From Carboxylicivirga sp. (lineage in GTDB: Bacteria; Bacteroidota; Bacteroidia; Bacteroidales; Marinilabiliaceae), in assembly GCA_025210475.1 (NCBI GenBank), contig JAOARW010000067.1:26247-90246 (forward strand): a stretch of DNA of 64,000 nt. The letters are read 5' to 3'. Each line of letters starts with the position of its first letter. Position 1 is the stretch's first letter. The translations under genes and the position numbers were made by a program. Positions 20,832 through 29,877 of the stretch are shown one piece after another. A model generated the notes under the pieces. The model was given only the letters and a program-made list of their open reading frames with translations. It was not told the DNA's origin and did no database searches.

Positions 20832-20905
20832 TTAAAATTAGAATTTACCTGTCGCCAAACAGGTTTATTTATGACAGGAGGTACGCCAATACCTCCTGTT
20901 TTTTT
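20832..20905 (+). ncRNA. Predicted cis-antisense PUL RNA, copy 2
   Basis: TAAATTTG (20818-20825) on the plus strand overlaps the susC start codon. After it come hairpin ACCTGT/ACAGGT (20847-20864) and hairpin ACAGGAGGTA/TACCTCCTGT (20874-20899) with T7 ending at 20905. The T-run reaches into the fecR stop codon. Both loops are CGCCAA. The predicted size is about 74 nt. No clear -33 element was found. The RNA is inferred from layout only. Confidence 0.62.
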
Positions 20906-21914
20906 ATTTGATTACTACTTTCTTTTGCTCATCGGATTTACCCTGAATAATTTCATATTCCAAATTTGTTGCAATCGCCAGTAATTTCAGAAACTCATCA
21001 AGACTTTGCTCGTTAAACGAAGCCGTTATGCGTCGTTGCAACACTTTCTGATCCAACACCTTTATTTCAACCCCATATTTACGTTTCATCGCATTGAACA
21101 CATTGGCTAATGGCTCATTAACAAAAACAATTTCCCCGGCTCTCCATCTGGTGAATTTATCGACACTGGTACTTTCCTGCTTATTAAGCTTTCGATTCTC
21201 TTTTGAAAAAACGGCTACCTCATTAGGATTTAAATCTCCCAAAATGTTTTTTCGACCATCTTTCTCTTCAAACAGATTGACTTTGCCTTCGATAAGAGCT
21301 ACAGTAATCTCTTCGTTATCGTCGTATGATTCTACATTAAATGAAGTTCCCACCACTTCAACTGCTAAGTTATGGTTGGTTTTAACGATAAATGGTTGCT
21401 GAGGATTGGTAACGACATCGAAATAAGCTTCTCCTTCAATTTTCACCTCGCGAAATTTTTCTCCTTCAAATGAATCATAGTAACTCAAAGTACTACCATT
21501 GTTCAGCCAAACACTTGTTCCATCGGGCAAAACCACACGACCTGTTAATCCTTTTGAACAAGTCATGCTAACCATATTTGGTTCCGATGCAATTTCCTTG
21601 CTACCAAACAGGTATAGCAAAGTAACAAGCAAGGGAATAAACAAAATCGCCGCCACCTTTGATGAAATGGCCATAAAACGTTGCGCGAAACTCTGTTTGA
21701 CTGATTGTAGATTTATGCTCCGATGAATGCGGTTCAGTGTCCGTTCGCCTTTTTCATCCAGCTCACCAATTACTTCCCGGTTAAGGCTTGACCAATGACT
21801 GTACATCGACTTTTCTTCGGAAACATCAAGCTCACCAGCCTTAATCATCCCTTTGAACAAAGCTGTTTCCTCGTCTGTACATATCCCTTTTCTGTATTTC
21901 TCAATAAGTGTCAT
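20904..21914 (-). CDS. FecR-family anti-sigma factor
   Basis: This 336-residue inner-membrane anti-sigma factor has a cytoplasmic N-terminus with EKYRKGICTDEETALF, one membrane segment at about 85-106, a periplasmic FecR domain (LPDGTSVWLNNGSTLSYY, GEAYFDV, VVGTSFNVESY) and a C-terminal DUF4974-like domain (about 265-336). It should couple the STN domain of the following SusC to the preceding ECF sigma factor. The T-run of the predicted antisense RNA overlaps its stop codon. Confidence 0.93.
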   Translation of the reverse strand: MTLIEKYRKGICTDEETALFKGMIKAGELDVSEEKSMYSHWSSLNREVIGELDEKGERTLNRIHRSINLQSVKQSFAQRFMAISSKVAAILFIPLLVTLLYLFGSKEIASEPNMVSMTCSKGLTGRVVLPDGTSVWLNNGSTLSYYDSFEGEKFREVKIEGEAYFDVVTNPQQPFIVKTNHNLAVEVVGTSFNVESYDDNEEITVALIEGKVNLFEEKDGRKNILGDLNPNEVAVFSKENRKLNKQESTSVDKFTRWRAGEIVFVNEPLANVFNAMKRKYGVEIKVLDQKVLQRRITASFNEQSLDEFLKLLAIATNLEYEIIQGKSDEQKKVVIK

Positions 21915-22047
21915 ACTTGCTGCTTATATTGTAAAAACGCGTAAGTCTTCAGTTGGTCCTATTCTAATTACAGAAAAACTTTAATATTTTTCTGTAATTA
22001 CTCATAATGTAACACTTAGAGAGGTTTATTTTCTGAATAAGAATTTA

Positions 22048-22629
22048 TCAGGATACGAAAAGCCAATAAAATAATGCCCCAAATCCACCAATATTATCCA
22101 GGTTCTTTTTTAGAAAAGCCAAGGCCTGGGTCATTTGGTTTTTAACGGTTTTCTCCGAAATATTTAATTGCTCAGCAATTTCTTTGGTTGACTTTCCTTT
22201 CTCACGACTCAGAAGAAATATTTCTTTTCTTTTCTCGGGAAGCTGATCCACTAGAATCTTATATTTCTCGTTAAGCAGGTTATAATTAAGAACATTCTCA
22301 GTTGAAGAACTATTGTTGGCCTGCGCATGCATTATAAAATCCTGGTACTTTTCCTCACTTAACCTTTTCCTGAAAATCGATAAAATGGTGTTTTTCGAAA
22401 TCGTATAAAGAAGCGCATCCAGACTCGATTCGCCAGAAAGGGTTTTGTGCTTATCCCAAAGCTTAATAAAGGTTTCCTGAATTACATCCAGGGCTGCATC
22501 CTCATCCTTCAGATAAGACACACAGAAGTTCAATAGTTTCTTATAATACAAACAGTAAATTTCATCCATAGCTTTTTTATCGCTATTTCTGAGCCTTTTC
22601 AGAATTGATTGCATCGATGAATTTACCAT
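22048..22629 (-). CDS. ECF RNA polymerase sigma factor
   Basis: This 193-residue sigma factor is the head of the dextran-type locus. Region 2 is at about 12-80 (DEIYCLYYKKLLNFCVSYL, ALDVIQETFIKLWDKH) and region 4 at about 125-180 (KIFLLSREKGKSTKEIAEQL-like helix-turn-helix; read as REKGKSTKEIAEQLNISEKT). It is expected to be held by the FecR protein encoded 133 bp downstream and to activate susC transcription when substrate is sensed. Confidence 0.92.
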   Translation of the reverse strand: MVNSSMQSILKRLRNSDKKAMDEIYCLYYKKLLNFCVSYLKDEDAALDVIQETFIKLWDKHKTLSGESSLDALLYTISKNTILSIFRKRLSEEKYQDFIMHAQANNSSSTENVLNYNLLNEKYKILVDQLPEKRKEIFLLSREKGKSTKEIAEQLNISEKTVKNQMTQALAFLKKNLDNIGGFGALFYWLFVS

Positions 22630-22930
22630 TTCCCTTTGTTGTCTTTGAGGGCGAAATTAATAATCTTCAAATGATTTACCAATGGCAATTAAATCAATAC
22701 GATTCTATTTCTGATTTACAATCCCTTTTACAGTTGGTAAGTCCGATACAAATGTAACTCCTAACTCCCCTCCTATTTTTAAACGTTAATCAACAGTCAC
22801 TTGATTTTATCAACATAATTATGAGCATTTGGAAATATAATTCTATTTTAGTAACCGTTAATTAGAATTTTTAATACAATTCTAAATTGCAGATTATACC
22901 CCGACAAACTATCAACTACTAATAAATGTT
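22630..22930. other. Intergenic region between divergent sigma and MORN genes
   Basis: About 300 bp of AT-rich sequence must hold promoters in both directions. I found no strict TAnnTTTG element, no convincing hairpin and no ORF. Confidence 0.5.
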
Positions 22931-24838
22931 ATGACCAGACAAGAACAACTAGAATTTTGTAAAAAATGCAAAAATCGTAAAAAGGATTTTCAACAAGGAT
23001 TGTTGTGCAGCATTACCGGTGAAAAAGCGGATTTTGAAAACACCTGTGAGCATTATAACCACGATGAAACTATATCCGAAACAGTTACTGATTCAGATGA
23101 TGTGGCCGATACAGCTGTACTCGAAGGTGTCGACCAAAACATCATCGACAAACTAAAAACACATCAGGATTTTTATTACGCCATTATTGGAGGTTTGCTG
23201 GCCAGTATTCTCAGCGCTGTTATTTGGGCAACTATTACGGTAGCTACTGAAATGCAAATTGGTTATATGGCAATTGGTGTTGGGCTATTGGTAGGCTTTT
23301 CTGTTCGCTTTTTCGGAGCAGGCATTGATCAGAAATTTGGATATTTAGGTGCTATCCTATCATTATTTGGCTGTCTAACAGGTAACCTATTCAGCCAGGT
23401 AGCTTTTTTTGCCAATGAAGCATCCATGAGTTACCTCGAGATATTATCCATGCTTAGTTTTAGCGATATTGTGGATGTGTTGTCACAAACTTTTAGTCCG
23501 ATTGACATATTATTTTATGGAATAGCCCTTTACGAAGGATATAAACTGGCGTTTAGAAAAATTTCGGCATTGGAGATTAAAATGCTTCACGAAAATAAAT
23601 CTGAAGGTTTCCCTGCCAATTACAAACTACGTCTGCCTTTGGTGATTGTTTCCATCTTGGTGATGGGCTCATTTATAATTACTGTAAACAATGGAGTAAG
23701 TGGTTTTAAAACCTACCATTACGAATCGGGTAAACGTATGTCGGAAGGTGAAATGGTGCACAGCAAAGAGGATGGTAAATGGACTTATTGGTACGAAAAT
23801 GGCAACACACAATTGGTAGCTCATTTTTCTAAAGGCACACCGAACGGATTATGGCAATGGTACAATGAAGATGGACAAATGATAAAACAAGGCCATTATA
23901 AAATGGGATTGGAGGACAGTATTTGGTTTAACTACCATGAAAATGGCGCTGTGCTTGATTCCGGAAAGTATATAAACGGACGAAAAACCGGTACATGGAA
24001 AAACTGGTACAATACATCTAAACTTCTGCAAGAAGGTAAGTATGAAAGAGATCGTCAAGTTGGTTTATGGAAGTCCTATCATGAAAATGGTCAACTGGCC
24101 ACTATAGGTGAAATAAAAGAAAGTATACCGGTAGGCGAATGGTTAATCTATTTTGAAAATGGTCAGCTCGAAACAAGAATGATTCATGAATCTCGTGAAA
24201 AGCTTATTATTAAAGATGTCTGGAATAAGAAAGGCAAACAACTGGTAAAAAACGGAAATGGTACTTATAAAACTTATTATCCATCGGGGCAGTTATCTGC
24301 AGAAGGTAAGGTTAAAGATGGTCTAAGATATGGTAAATGGATAAGTTACTACACCAATGGCAAAAAAAGGGAAATTGGTGAATATGAAAATGAAATATAT
24401 AAAATTCAGAACTCATGGGATTCCGAAGGTAAAGCAATGGTAGTTGACGGCAATGGTGATTACCAATCCTATTACGATGATGAAACTAAAATACATCAAA
24501 CAGGTCAGGTTTTGAATGGTCTGCGCGAAGGTACCTGGTCCACCTTATATGAAAGCACTCAAAGCTTATATCAGGTAGATAATTACAAGGCTGGTCGTCA
24601 ACTAGGTGAATCAAAAGTCTATTACGAAACCGGAGAATTATATGCCAGCGGACAAATGAAAGATAACATTCAGGATGGAGAATGGAACTGGTATTACATA
24701 AGCGGCGTACATTCATCAAAAGTTACTTTTCGCAATGGTAAAAAAGAAGGTACGCAAATAATGTGGGGAGAAGATGGTAAAAAAACAAAAGAAGAATATT
24801 ACGCCAATGGTGAATTAATTGAGGAGAAAGTTTTTTAA
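22931..24838 (+). CDS. Membrane protein with N-terminal four-Cys motif and C-terminal MORN-type repeats
   Basis: The 635-residue protein starts with a likely zinc-binding knuckle (C10, C13, C26, C39), then an acidic linker, four to five membrane segments between about 80 and 255 (YYAIIGGLLASILSAVIW, YMAIGVGLLVGFSVRFF, LPLVIVSILVMGSFIITV), then about 370 residues of YwqK/MORN-type repeats (YYESGK-like, GKWTYWYENGN, GLWQWYNEDGQ, GEWNWYYISG). Related repeats occur in many Bacteroidota proteins of unknown role. The topology suggests a cytoplasmic Cys domain and a repeat domain across or at the membrane. It is a single gene with its own terminator. Confidence 0.8.
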   Translation: MTRQEQLEFCKKCKNRKKDFQQGLLCSITGEKADFENTCEHYNHDETISETVTDSDDVADTAVLEGVDQNIIDKLKTHQDFYYAIIGGLLASILSAVIWATITVATEMQIGYMAIGVGLLVGFSVRFFGAGIDQKFGYLGAILSLFGCLTGNLFSQVAFFANEASMSYLEILSMLSFSDIVDVLSQTFSPIDILFYGIALYEGYKLAFRKISALEIKMLHENKSEGFPANYKLRLPLVIVSILVMGSFIITVNNGVSGFKTYHYESGKRMSEGEMVHSKEDGKWTYWYENGNTQLVAHFSKGTPNGLWQWYNEDGQMIKQGHYKMGLEDSIWFNYHENGAVLDSGKYINGRKTGTWKNWYNTSKLLQEGKYERDRQVGLWKSYHENGQLATIGEIKESIPVGEWLIYFENGQLETRMIHESREKLIIKDVWNKKGKQLVKNGNGTYKTYYPSGQLSAEGKVKDGLRYGKWISYYTNGKKREIGEYENEIYKIQNSWDSEGKAMVVDGNGDYQSYYDDETKIHQTGQVLNGLREGTWSTLYESTQSLYQVDNYKAGRQLGESKVYYETGELYASGQMKDNIQDGEWNWYYISGVHSSKVTFRNGKKEGTQIMWGEDGKKTKEEYYANGELIEEKVF

Positions 24839-24868
24839 ATAAAAAATAGTTTGATTTAAAAACAAAGA

Positions 24869-24905
24869 AAGTGTCTTAAACCATCTGATTTAAGACACTT
24901 TTTTT
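24869..24905. terminator. Bidirectional intrinsic terminator
   Basis: Perfect 12-bp arms AAGTGTCTTAAA (24869-24880) and TTTAAGACACTT (24889-24900) are followed by T5 on the plus strand. The minus strand also has a T-rich tract beyond the stem. It serves the convergent MORN gene and PKD lipoprotein gene. Confidence 0.9.
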
Positions 24906-24916
24906 ATGCTCTAACG

Positions 24917-26470
24917 CTACTGAATAATAGCAACTCTGCTTCCAACAATTACATACTTGTTGTTACCATATGTTACATCAAGCCAATTGCCATCGGCATC
25001 GAATGATTTTGCGGTATCAAAATTCAGGTCTTCGGTAATAAATATCTTATCATCAGTTAAATGTTTACCTAGCATTAGGTAGGTATCATTCAGAAATTTT
25101 CCACCTTGCAGCGCGACTGAATTACTTTTCAAAGTCCAGTTTTCACCATCCGCAGAAATTGCCATGGTTGTTGAACCTTGCGAAACAGTTGCCACAAAAC
25201 CGGCCTTACCGTAGCTTACTTCAATAAACCTCCGGTAACCACTTTTATCAATGGTTTTAAACTCCCAGTTATCACCATCGGCTGAATATCCAACTCTGCC
25301 ATTATTGCCTACCATCACATATTTATTGTTACCATGACTTACACTATACCAAACATCGTCGGTATAATTACTTTTATCAATGACCAGATCAGAGAAATCA
25401 TCTTTTTTTGCAATGCCATATCGTCCCGATTTAGAAGTAAAAACATAAGTGCCAGAATAATAAACCACACTATACCAATGCCTCTGTTCTGCTGTTGTTG
25501 TTTTTGTCCAGCTCTGGCCATCGGCAGAGGTAGCAATGGCACCATAATCACCTGTTGCAACAAAACGATTATTGGCAAAAATTACTTCGTGCCACGAATC
25601 ACCACCTGTCATGTTTGACACCTCATGCCAGTTTTCGCCATCAGTTGAATAATTGATGGTACCTCGGTCTTCGTCTTTTGCCGAATTACCATAATGCCCA
25701 ACCGCCACAAAGGTGTTATTACCAAAAGCCACCGATTTCAATAAAGCATCGGTGCGGCTCACACCTGCAAATGTAATTGTTTGTGTTTGAGAAACTGCAT
25801 TAACAGTAATTACCACCTTATCAGCTTCCGAATCTTCACTGCCATCGTTTACAATCAATGAAAAGGTATAAATACCGGCAGTGCCGGGAGCAGTGAATGT
25901 TGGTTGTGCAGCATCAACAGCCGAAAGCGTTACACTTTCCGGGTTTGAAGTATCCACGGTCCACTTATAGCTCAACTGGTCCTGATCGGCATCTGATGAA
26001 GCACTGGCATCCAAAGTAACAAGCGATCCTGCATCAACCGTTTGATCATCGCCAGCATTGGCTACCGGCTTATTATTGGAAGGCGCTGCCGCCTGAACGC
26101 TAACAGTCACCTGATCGGCTTTAGAATTCAGTTCGCCATCGCTAACAACGAGGCTAAAGGTATAATCGCCGGCTGTGGCTGGTGCTGTAAAGGTTGGATT
26201 AACCACTTTTTTATCTGATAATTCAACACCTGCCGGGTTATTGGATGCTGCGGACCAAACATATGTCAGCTCTTGTTTTTCAGGATCGGAAGAAGCATCA
26301 GCTGTTAATTTCACCAAATCGCCGGCTGTTACAGTCTGATCATCACCTGCATTGGCGGTAGGAGCTTTGTTTTCCGTTTGCTGCGTTTCAGGGCTTGTGT
26401 CCTTCTCGCATGCACTTGTGCACATGGCAAAAAATGCCATCATTAAAACAATGTAATTAATTCGTTTCAT
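24917..26470 (-). CDS. Lipoprotein with two PKD/Ig-like domains and a C-terminal beta-propeller
   Basis: The 517-residue lipoprotein (Cys 21 in MCTSACEKD) carries two tandem PKD-like domains at about 37-128 and 133-227. Both open with ANAGDDQTV and contain the VSDGE/VNDGS-type ending. The C-terminal part (about 232-517) has repeated blades with patterns such as SADGQSWTK, SADGDNWEF, SADGENWTL and YGNNKYVIVG, like sialidase/YCF48-type propellers. This suggests a cell-surface binding or adhesion protein, with no visible catalytic site. It is transcribed alone between the dextran locus and the seven-gene enzyme operon. Confidence 0.8.
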   Translation of the reverse strand: MKRINYIVLMMAFFAMCTSACEKDTSPETQQTENKAPTANAGDDQTVTAGDLVKLTADASSDPEKQELTYVWSAASNNPAGVELSDKKVVNPTFTAPATAGDYTFSLVVSDGELNSKADQVTVSVQAAAPSNNKPVANAGDDQTVDAGSLVTLDASASSDADQDQLSYKWTVDTSNPESVTLSAVDAAQPTFTAPGTAGIYTFSLIVNDGSEDSEADKVVITVNAVSQTQTITFAGVSRTDALLKSVAFGNNTFVAVGHYGNSAKDEDRGTINYSTDGENWHEVSNMTGGDSWHEVIFANNRFVATGDYGAIATSADGQSWTKTTTAEQRHWYSVVYYSGTYVFTSKSGRYGIAKKDDFSDLVIDKSNYTDDVWYSVSHGNNKYVMVGNNGRVGYSADGDNWEFKTIDKSGYRRFIEVSYGKAGFVATVSQGSTTMAISADGENWTLKSNSVALQGGKFLNDTYLMLGKHLTDDKIFITEDLNFDTAKSFDADGNWLDVTYGNNKYVIVGSRVAIIQ

Positions 26471-26789
26471 GTAGTCAGTTATTTCGATCTGTTTGGATCG
26501 TCATTATTCATTTACTTATCAGTCAAAATCCAAACAAAATCAGTTAATTTCCCCATACTGATAAGTTGTTGTGCCTGCTAAATAAACAAAAAAGCAAGTG
26601 AAATAATAACGCTTCAGTACTCAGTATTTAAAGTACTTTAACTACCTATTCACTTGCTTTCATCAGCTTTACAGCTTAACTAACTAATAATCAATCCTTG
26701 TTACAAAAACCTCCTGATGAAAAATCAAAACAATGATTTTCGTCACTGGTGAAAATTATCATAATCCGACTATGATTTTGTCTTTTAGT
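26471..26789. other. Intergenic region with two inverted repeats
   Basis: This 319-bp stretch holds the promoter of the PKD lipoprotein gene and the end of the enzyme operon. It contains the 9-bp inverted repeat CTTATCAGT/ACTGATAAG (26515-26523, 26557-26565) and the terminator described separately. No ORF is convincing. Confidence 0.55.
26581..26660 (-). terminator. Terminator of the seven-gene enzyme operon
   Basis: On the minus strand AAAGCAAGTGAA (26649-26660) pairs with TTCACTTGCTTT (26591-26602), followed by a T-rich tract (26581-26593). An inner AGTACT/AGTACT stem shortens the loop. It lies about 130 bp after the stop of the last operon gene. Confidence 0.7.
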
Positions 26790-27722
26790 TTAGTTATTAT
26801 CATCACTCGGATAAGCCTTTATCAATGCCTGCAATTCCTCGTCTGTCACTGCCACAAAGCTACAGTGTTTGGCATCTTGAGGGCTGGTGACATCAATTTT
26901 GGTAAATGTTTTAAAATCGTCGGTTTCCCATGCTTCCAGGGCACTGCGAAAGGGATCGCCATAGATGTACCATTTATCCTGTCCGATTAGTTTAACGACT
27001 TCCGGCCCCTCGGTTGGTTTCGTTTCATTGGGTAATACAACCTCACCATAGCCATCTTTACCAAAAGTAAAATCAGGATGATCAGGATCAAGTGTTGGCG
27101 AAACATACATGCGGTTTCCTTTTCGATCTTCGGTCATTGCCGCTTTATGAAACCCATAATACAAATCGTCGTGTTTAACAATTGTCAGGTCGATACTCGA
27201 AGTACCAATATCGTAGTATAATTTCGACTGATCATTGGAAATATTCTTCCAATCCTTTGTTTTCAGGTAACGCATCACATTATGACCATTGACAACTGAA
27301 GCCCAATAAACATAGAAAACCTCCTCTTTATCACAATAAAAAAATTCAGGAGCCCAGGCCCTAACCATACTTGAGTCAACCACATCAATGCCTCCTCCCT
27401 TCCAATTGATCAGGTCATCCGATTCCCAATGAAAAATAGTTGGATGATCCCAGCCTTTGGTATGAACGAGGTGAAACTTGCCATTTACACGATTCACAAA
27501 AGGATCGCGCAAACGAACACCCGAATCAAATACCGGTTCGTTATTATTTAATGCCGTCCAGTTTTTTGCGTCGTAACTATAGGCCAAATGCAACTTTTCG
27601 CTGCTCGACTTAAAGTAAGGCATAATGTATGCTGTATACTCTTTTTCAGCATCTCTCTTTATAAAAGAACAGCTTTGAATGATAGCCGCAACTGCAATTA
27701 TTACTAATAATAGCTGTTTCAT
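26790..27722 (-). CDS. GH43-like five-bladed propeller glycosidase, lipoprotein
   Basis: The 310-residue protein has a lipobox (IIQSCSF, Cys 18) and the five-bladed propeller of clan GH-F enzymes. Likely catalytic marks are the base Asp in RLRDPFV and the acid Glu in TEGPEVVKL, with WAPEFFY between them. The exact GH43 subfamily and sugar (arabinofuranose, galactofuranose or xylose) cannot be told. Its start overlaps the stop of the GH5-like gene by 4 bp (ATGA), so the two are translationally coupled. It is related to the gene at 28913-29848. Confidence 0.78.
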   Translation of the reverse strand: MKQLLLVIIAVAAIIQSCSFIKRDAEKEYTAYIMPYFKSSSEKLHLAYSYDAKNWTALNNNEPVFDSGVRLRDPFVNRVNGKFHLVHTKGWDHPTIFHWESDDLINWKGGGIDVVDSSMVRAWAPEFFYCDKEEVFYVYWASVVNGHNVMRYLKTKDWKNISNDQSKLYYDIGTSSIDLTIVKHDDLYYGFHKAAMTEDRKGNRMYVSPTLDPDHPDFTFGKDGYGEVVLPNETKPTEGPEVVKLIGQDKWYIYGDPFRSALEAWETDDFKTFTKIDVTSPQDAKHCSFVAVTDEELQALIKAYPSDDNN

Positions 27723-28834
27723 TTCTTATCCATAATTTGTTTAATAAACTCCGTTTCCTCTTTTATGTATGGCAAACCATCTATGCGCAATACATCGTGA
27801 AACCACAACTCAGGCTCTGCGGTATAGCTCTTATCCCACGAATCCCATGGGTAGATGGTCTGCGATTTACCATTGACAAATCCCCAATTATAAGCTGCTA
27901 CATTGTATTTCTTAAAAATGGGCAATATATCCTGAAACGTTGATCCCACAGTACGAGCCATATACTCGGTACAAACCAGTGGGCGGTTCGATAGTGCCAA
28001 ACGCTTCACCTGTTTTTCTGTGGTTTTTGCATCAGCATAGCAATGGAAGTTAATCAGATCAGAATTTTGATAGGCAAATGCATCAATGGCACTCATCTGA
28101 TCCAGCTCCTTATGAATGGATGTCCAAACATCGATGCAAATGGGTTGTGAAGGATTTACTTCACGTGCCCATCGGTGAACTTTTTTCAGCAAATCGAGCG
28201 AGTATTTCGATTTATTTTCAGGCTCCATTCCTTGCTTTCCGTAACTACCGCCATTGGTGTTTCCCGGCTCATTGTATATGTCCCAAATAACAACACGCTT
28301 GTCATTTTTAAAATGCGTCATAATTCCTTTGATATATGGCTCCAAGGCATCACACTTTTTAGAATCAATAAGCACCTCGTGTCCAGGACTTTGTACCCAA
28401 CCCGAATTATGCACATGTGGTTGAGGCTCCGGCTGCTTCCCAAATTGAGGGTAAGGATGCCAAACATCATCCAGCAATACCAGCATAGTTTTTATCCCAT
28501 GTTGGTCGGCTATCTCCAGGTATTGTTCGATGCGATTAATAAAACCCTGAGCATCTTGCTCCCAAAGCATGTGATGCAAAAACACGCGCATGGTATTAAA
28601 TCCCAGATCAGCCGCCCAGCCCAGTTCGCGGTCAATGGTTTCCGGATCAAAGGTATCGGCCTGCCACATCTCCAGCTGATTAATGGCTGTTGATGGCGCA
28701 AAATTGGCACCCACTAACCAGCCTTGCTTCTTATACCATTTATTTATTTTCTTTTCGCTCCAACGTTGAGCTTGTCCGCTACCAATAAGTCCAAAGACAA
28801 ACAATAAGGTCAATAATAAATTTCTCATATCCAT
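27719..28834 (-). CDS. GH5-like (clan GH-A) glycosidase
   Basis: This secreted (beta/alpha)8 glycosidase has a signal peptide ending near GSGQAQ. The acid/base Glu is E189 in WDIYNEPGN and the nucleophile is E290 in VCTEYMAR, the normal clan GH-A arrangement. The text LGFNTMRVFLHHMLW and DVWHPYPQFGK is typical of proteins often labelled endo-xylanase or cellulase in Bacteroidota. The true substrate is uncertain. At 371 residues it is a bare catalytic domain. It is the sixth gene of the operon and overlaps the seventh. Confidence 0.8.
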   Translation of the reverse strand: MDMRNLLLTLLFVFGLIGSGQAQRWSEKKINKWYKKQGWLVGANFAPSTAINQLEMWQADTFDPETIDRELGWAADLGFNTMRVFLHHMLWEQDAQGFINRIEQYLEIADQHGIKTMLVLLDDVWHPYPQFGKQPEPQPHVHNSGWVQSPGHEVLIDSKKCDALEPYIKGIMTHFKNDKRVVIWDIYNEPGNTNGGSYGKQGMEPENKSKYSLDLLKKVHRWAREVNPSQPICIDVWTSIHKELDQMSAIDAFAYQNSDLINFHCYADAKTTEKQVKRLALSNRPLVCTEYMARTVGSTFQDILPIFKKYNVAAYNWGFVNGKSQTIYPWDSWDKSYTAEPELWFHDVLRIDGLPYIKEETEFIKQIMDKK

Positions 28835-28912
28835 AAATTAGTGCCGTAATTATCATTAATCTATCAATCGACCAATCAATACATTAATAATTAATCCCGG
28901 CCTTATATTTTT

Positions 28913-29848
28913 TTATTTATAATTCTTGATTATTTTTTTAGCCAGCTTGCCGGGTACTTTAAATACTGTTCCGTGTCGCACACCGCCCGTAAACGAGATT
29001 TGATCCGAAATATCAGTCCAGTTGATTAAATCTGTTGATTCAACAGCCCCCATTTTTCCCTTTCGATATTTATCGAAGAAGACAATGTATTTTCCACTCA
29101 ATTTTAAACAGGTTGGTCCTTCAGCCCAGTAATCACCTGTAATTGGTTCCGAAGGTTTGGTATATGGTCCTTCGATATTTTTGGCTTTGGCCCAGCGAAT
29201 GTTTTTCTCAGCCTTTGGATGGCGGGTTTCATCTTTTAGAAACAGGATGTAATCCTCATCGGCCAATTTAAGAATGGATCCGTCGATCACATTAAATCCA
29301 TGATCATAAAATAGTTTGGTTTCCGAAAAAGTTTTAAAATCCTTAGTCGTTACCGAATACATGCGGTGATTGTATTTTCTGTCCCCCGTTGCATCCGTTT
29401 CCGGGAAACGTCCGGGAATGGTGGTCGACCAGAAAATCATGTACTTCTCCTTTACATCGTCGTACACAATCTCAGGTGCCCAGCAATTCAATGCTGTCTC
29501 CTCGTGCTTCATTACAGGTATGTAAATCTGCTCCGACCAGTTAATTAAATCTTTTGAACTGGCATAACCAATGCCGTGTTCATTCCAGCCCGGTGTCCAT
29601 ACCATATGAAAACGTTTATCGGGCCCATAGATGATACACGGATCGCGCATTAAAACACTCTCTCCTACTTCTGGCTGCAGGAATGATTCATCATTTTTTA
29701 AAGTATTCCATTGATAACCATCTTCACTGTAAGCCAGGTGAAGCCCATCTTCCCCATTTCCTTTAAAATAAGAGAAAAACAACACCTCTTTTTGTGCCAT
29801 GCCCATCATTGGAATAATGGTCAGAATGACTAATAATATCTGTTTCAT
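28913..29848 (-). CDS. GH43-like five-bladed propeller glycosidase
   Basis: The 311-residue secreted protein (signal peptide about 1-18) has the same design as the product of 26790-27722: a base Asp in LMRDPCII, NCWAPEIVYDD in the middle, and an acid Glu in WAEGPTCLKL. The two probably arose by duplication and diverged strongly, which suggests different linkages or positions on one substrate. It lacks a lipobox, so it is likely periplasmic while its relative is membrane-anchored. Confidence 0.78.
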   Translation of the reverse strand: MKQILLVILTIIPMMGMAQKEVLFFSYFKGNGEDGLHLAYSEDGYQWNTLKNDESFLQPEVGESVLMRDPCIIYGPDKRFHMVWTPGWNEHGIGYASSKDLINWSEQIYIPVMKHEETALNCWAPEIVYDDVKEKYMIFWSTTIPGRFPETDATGDRKYNHRMYSVTTKDFKTFSETKLFYDHGFNVIDGSILKLADEDYILFLKDETRHPKAEKNIRWAKAKNIEGPYTKPSEPITGDYWAEGPTCLKLSGKYIVFFDKYRKGKMGAVESTDLINWTDISDQISFTGGVRHGTVFKVPGKLAKKIIKNYK

Positions 29849-29877
29849 AATCTTCTTTAATCGTTATTTCTTTAATA

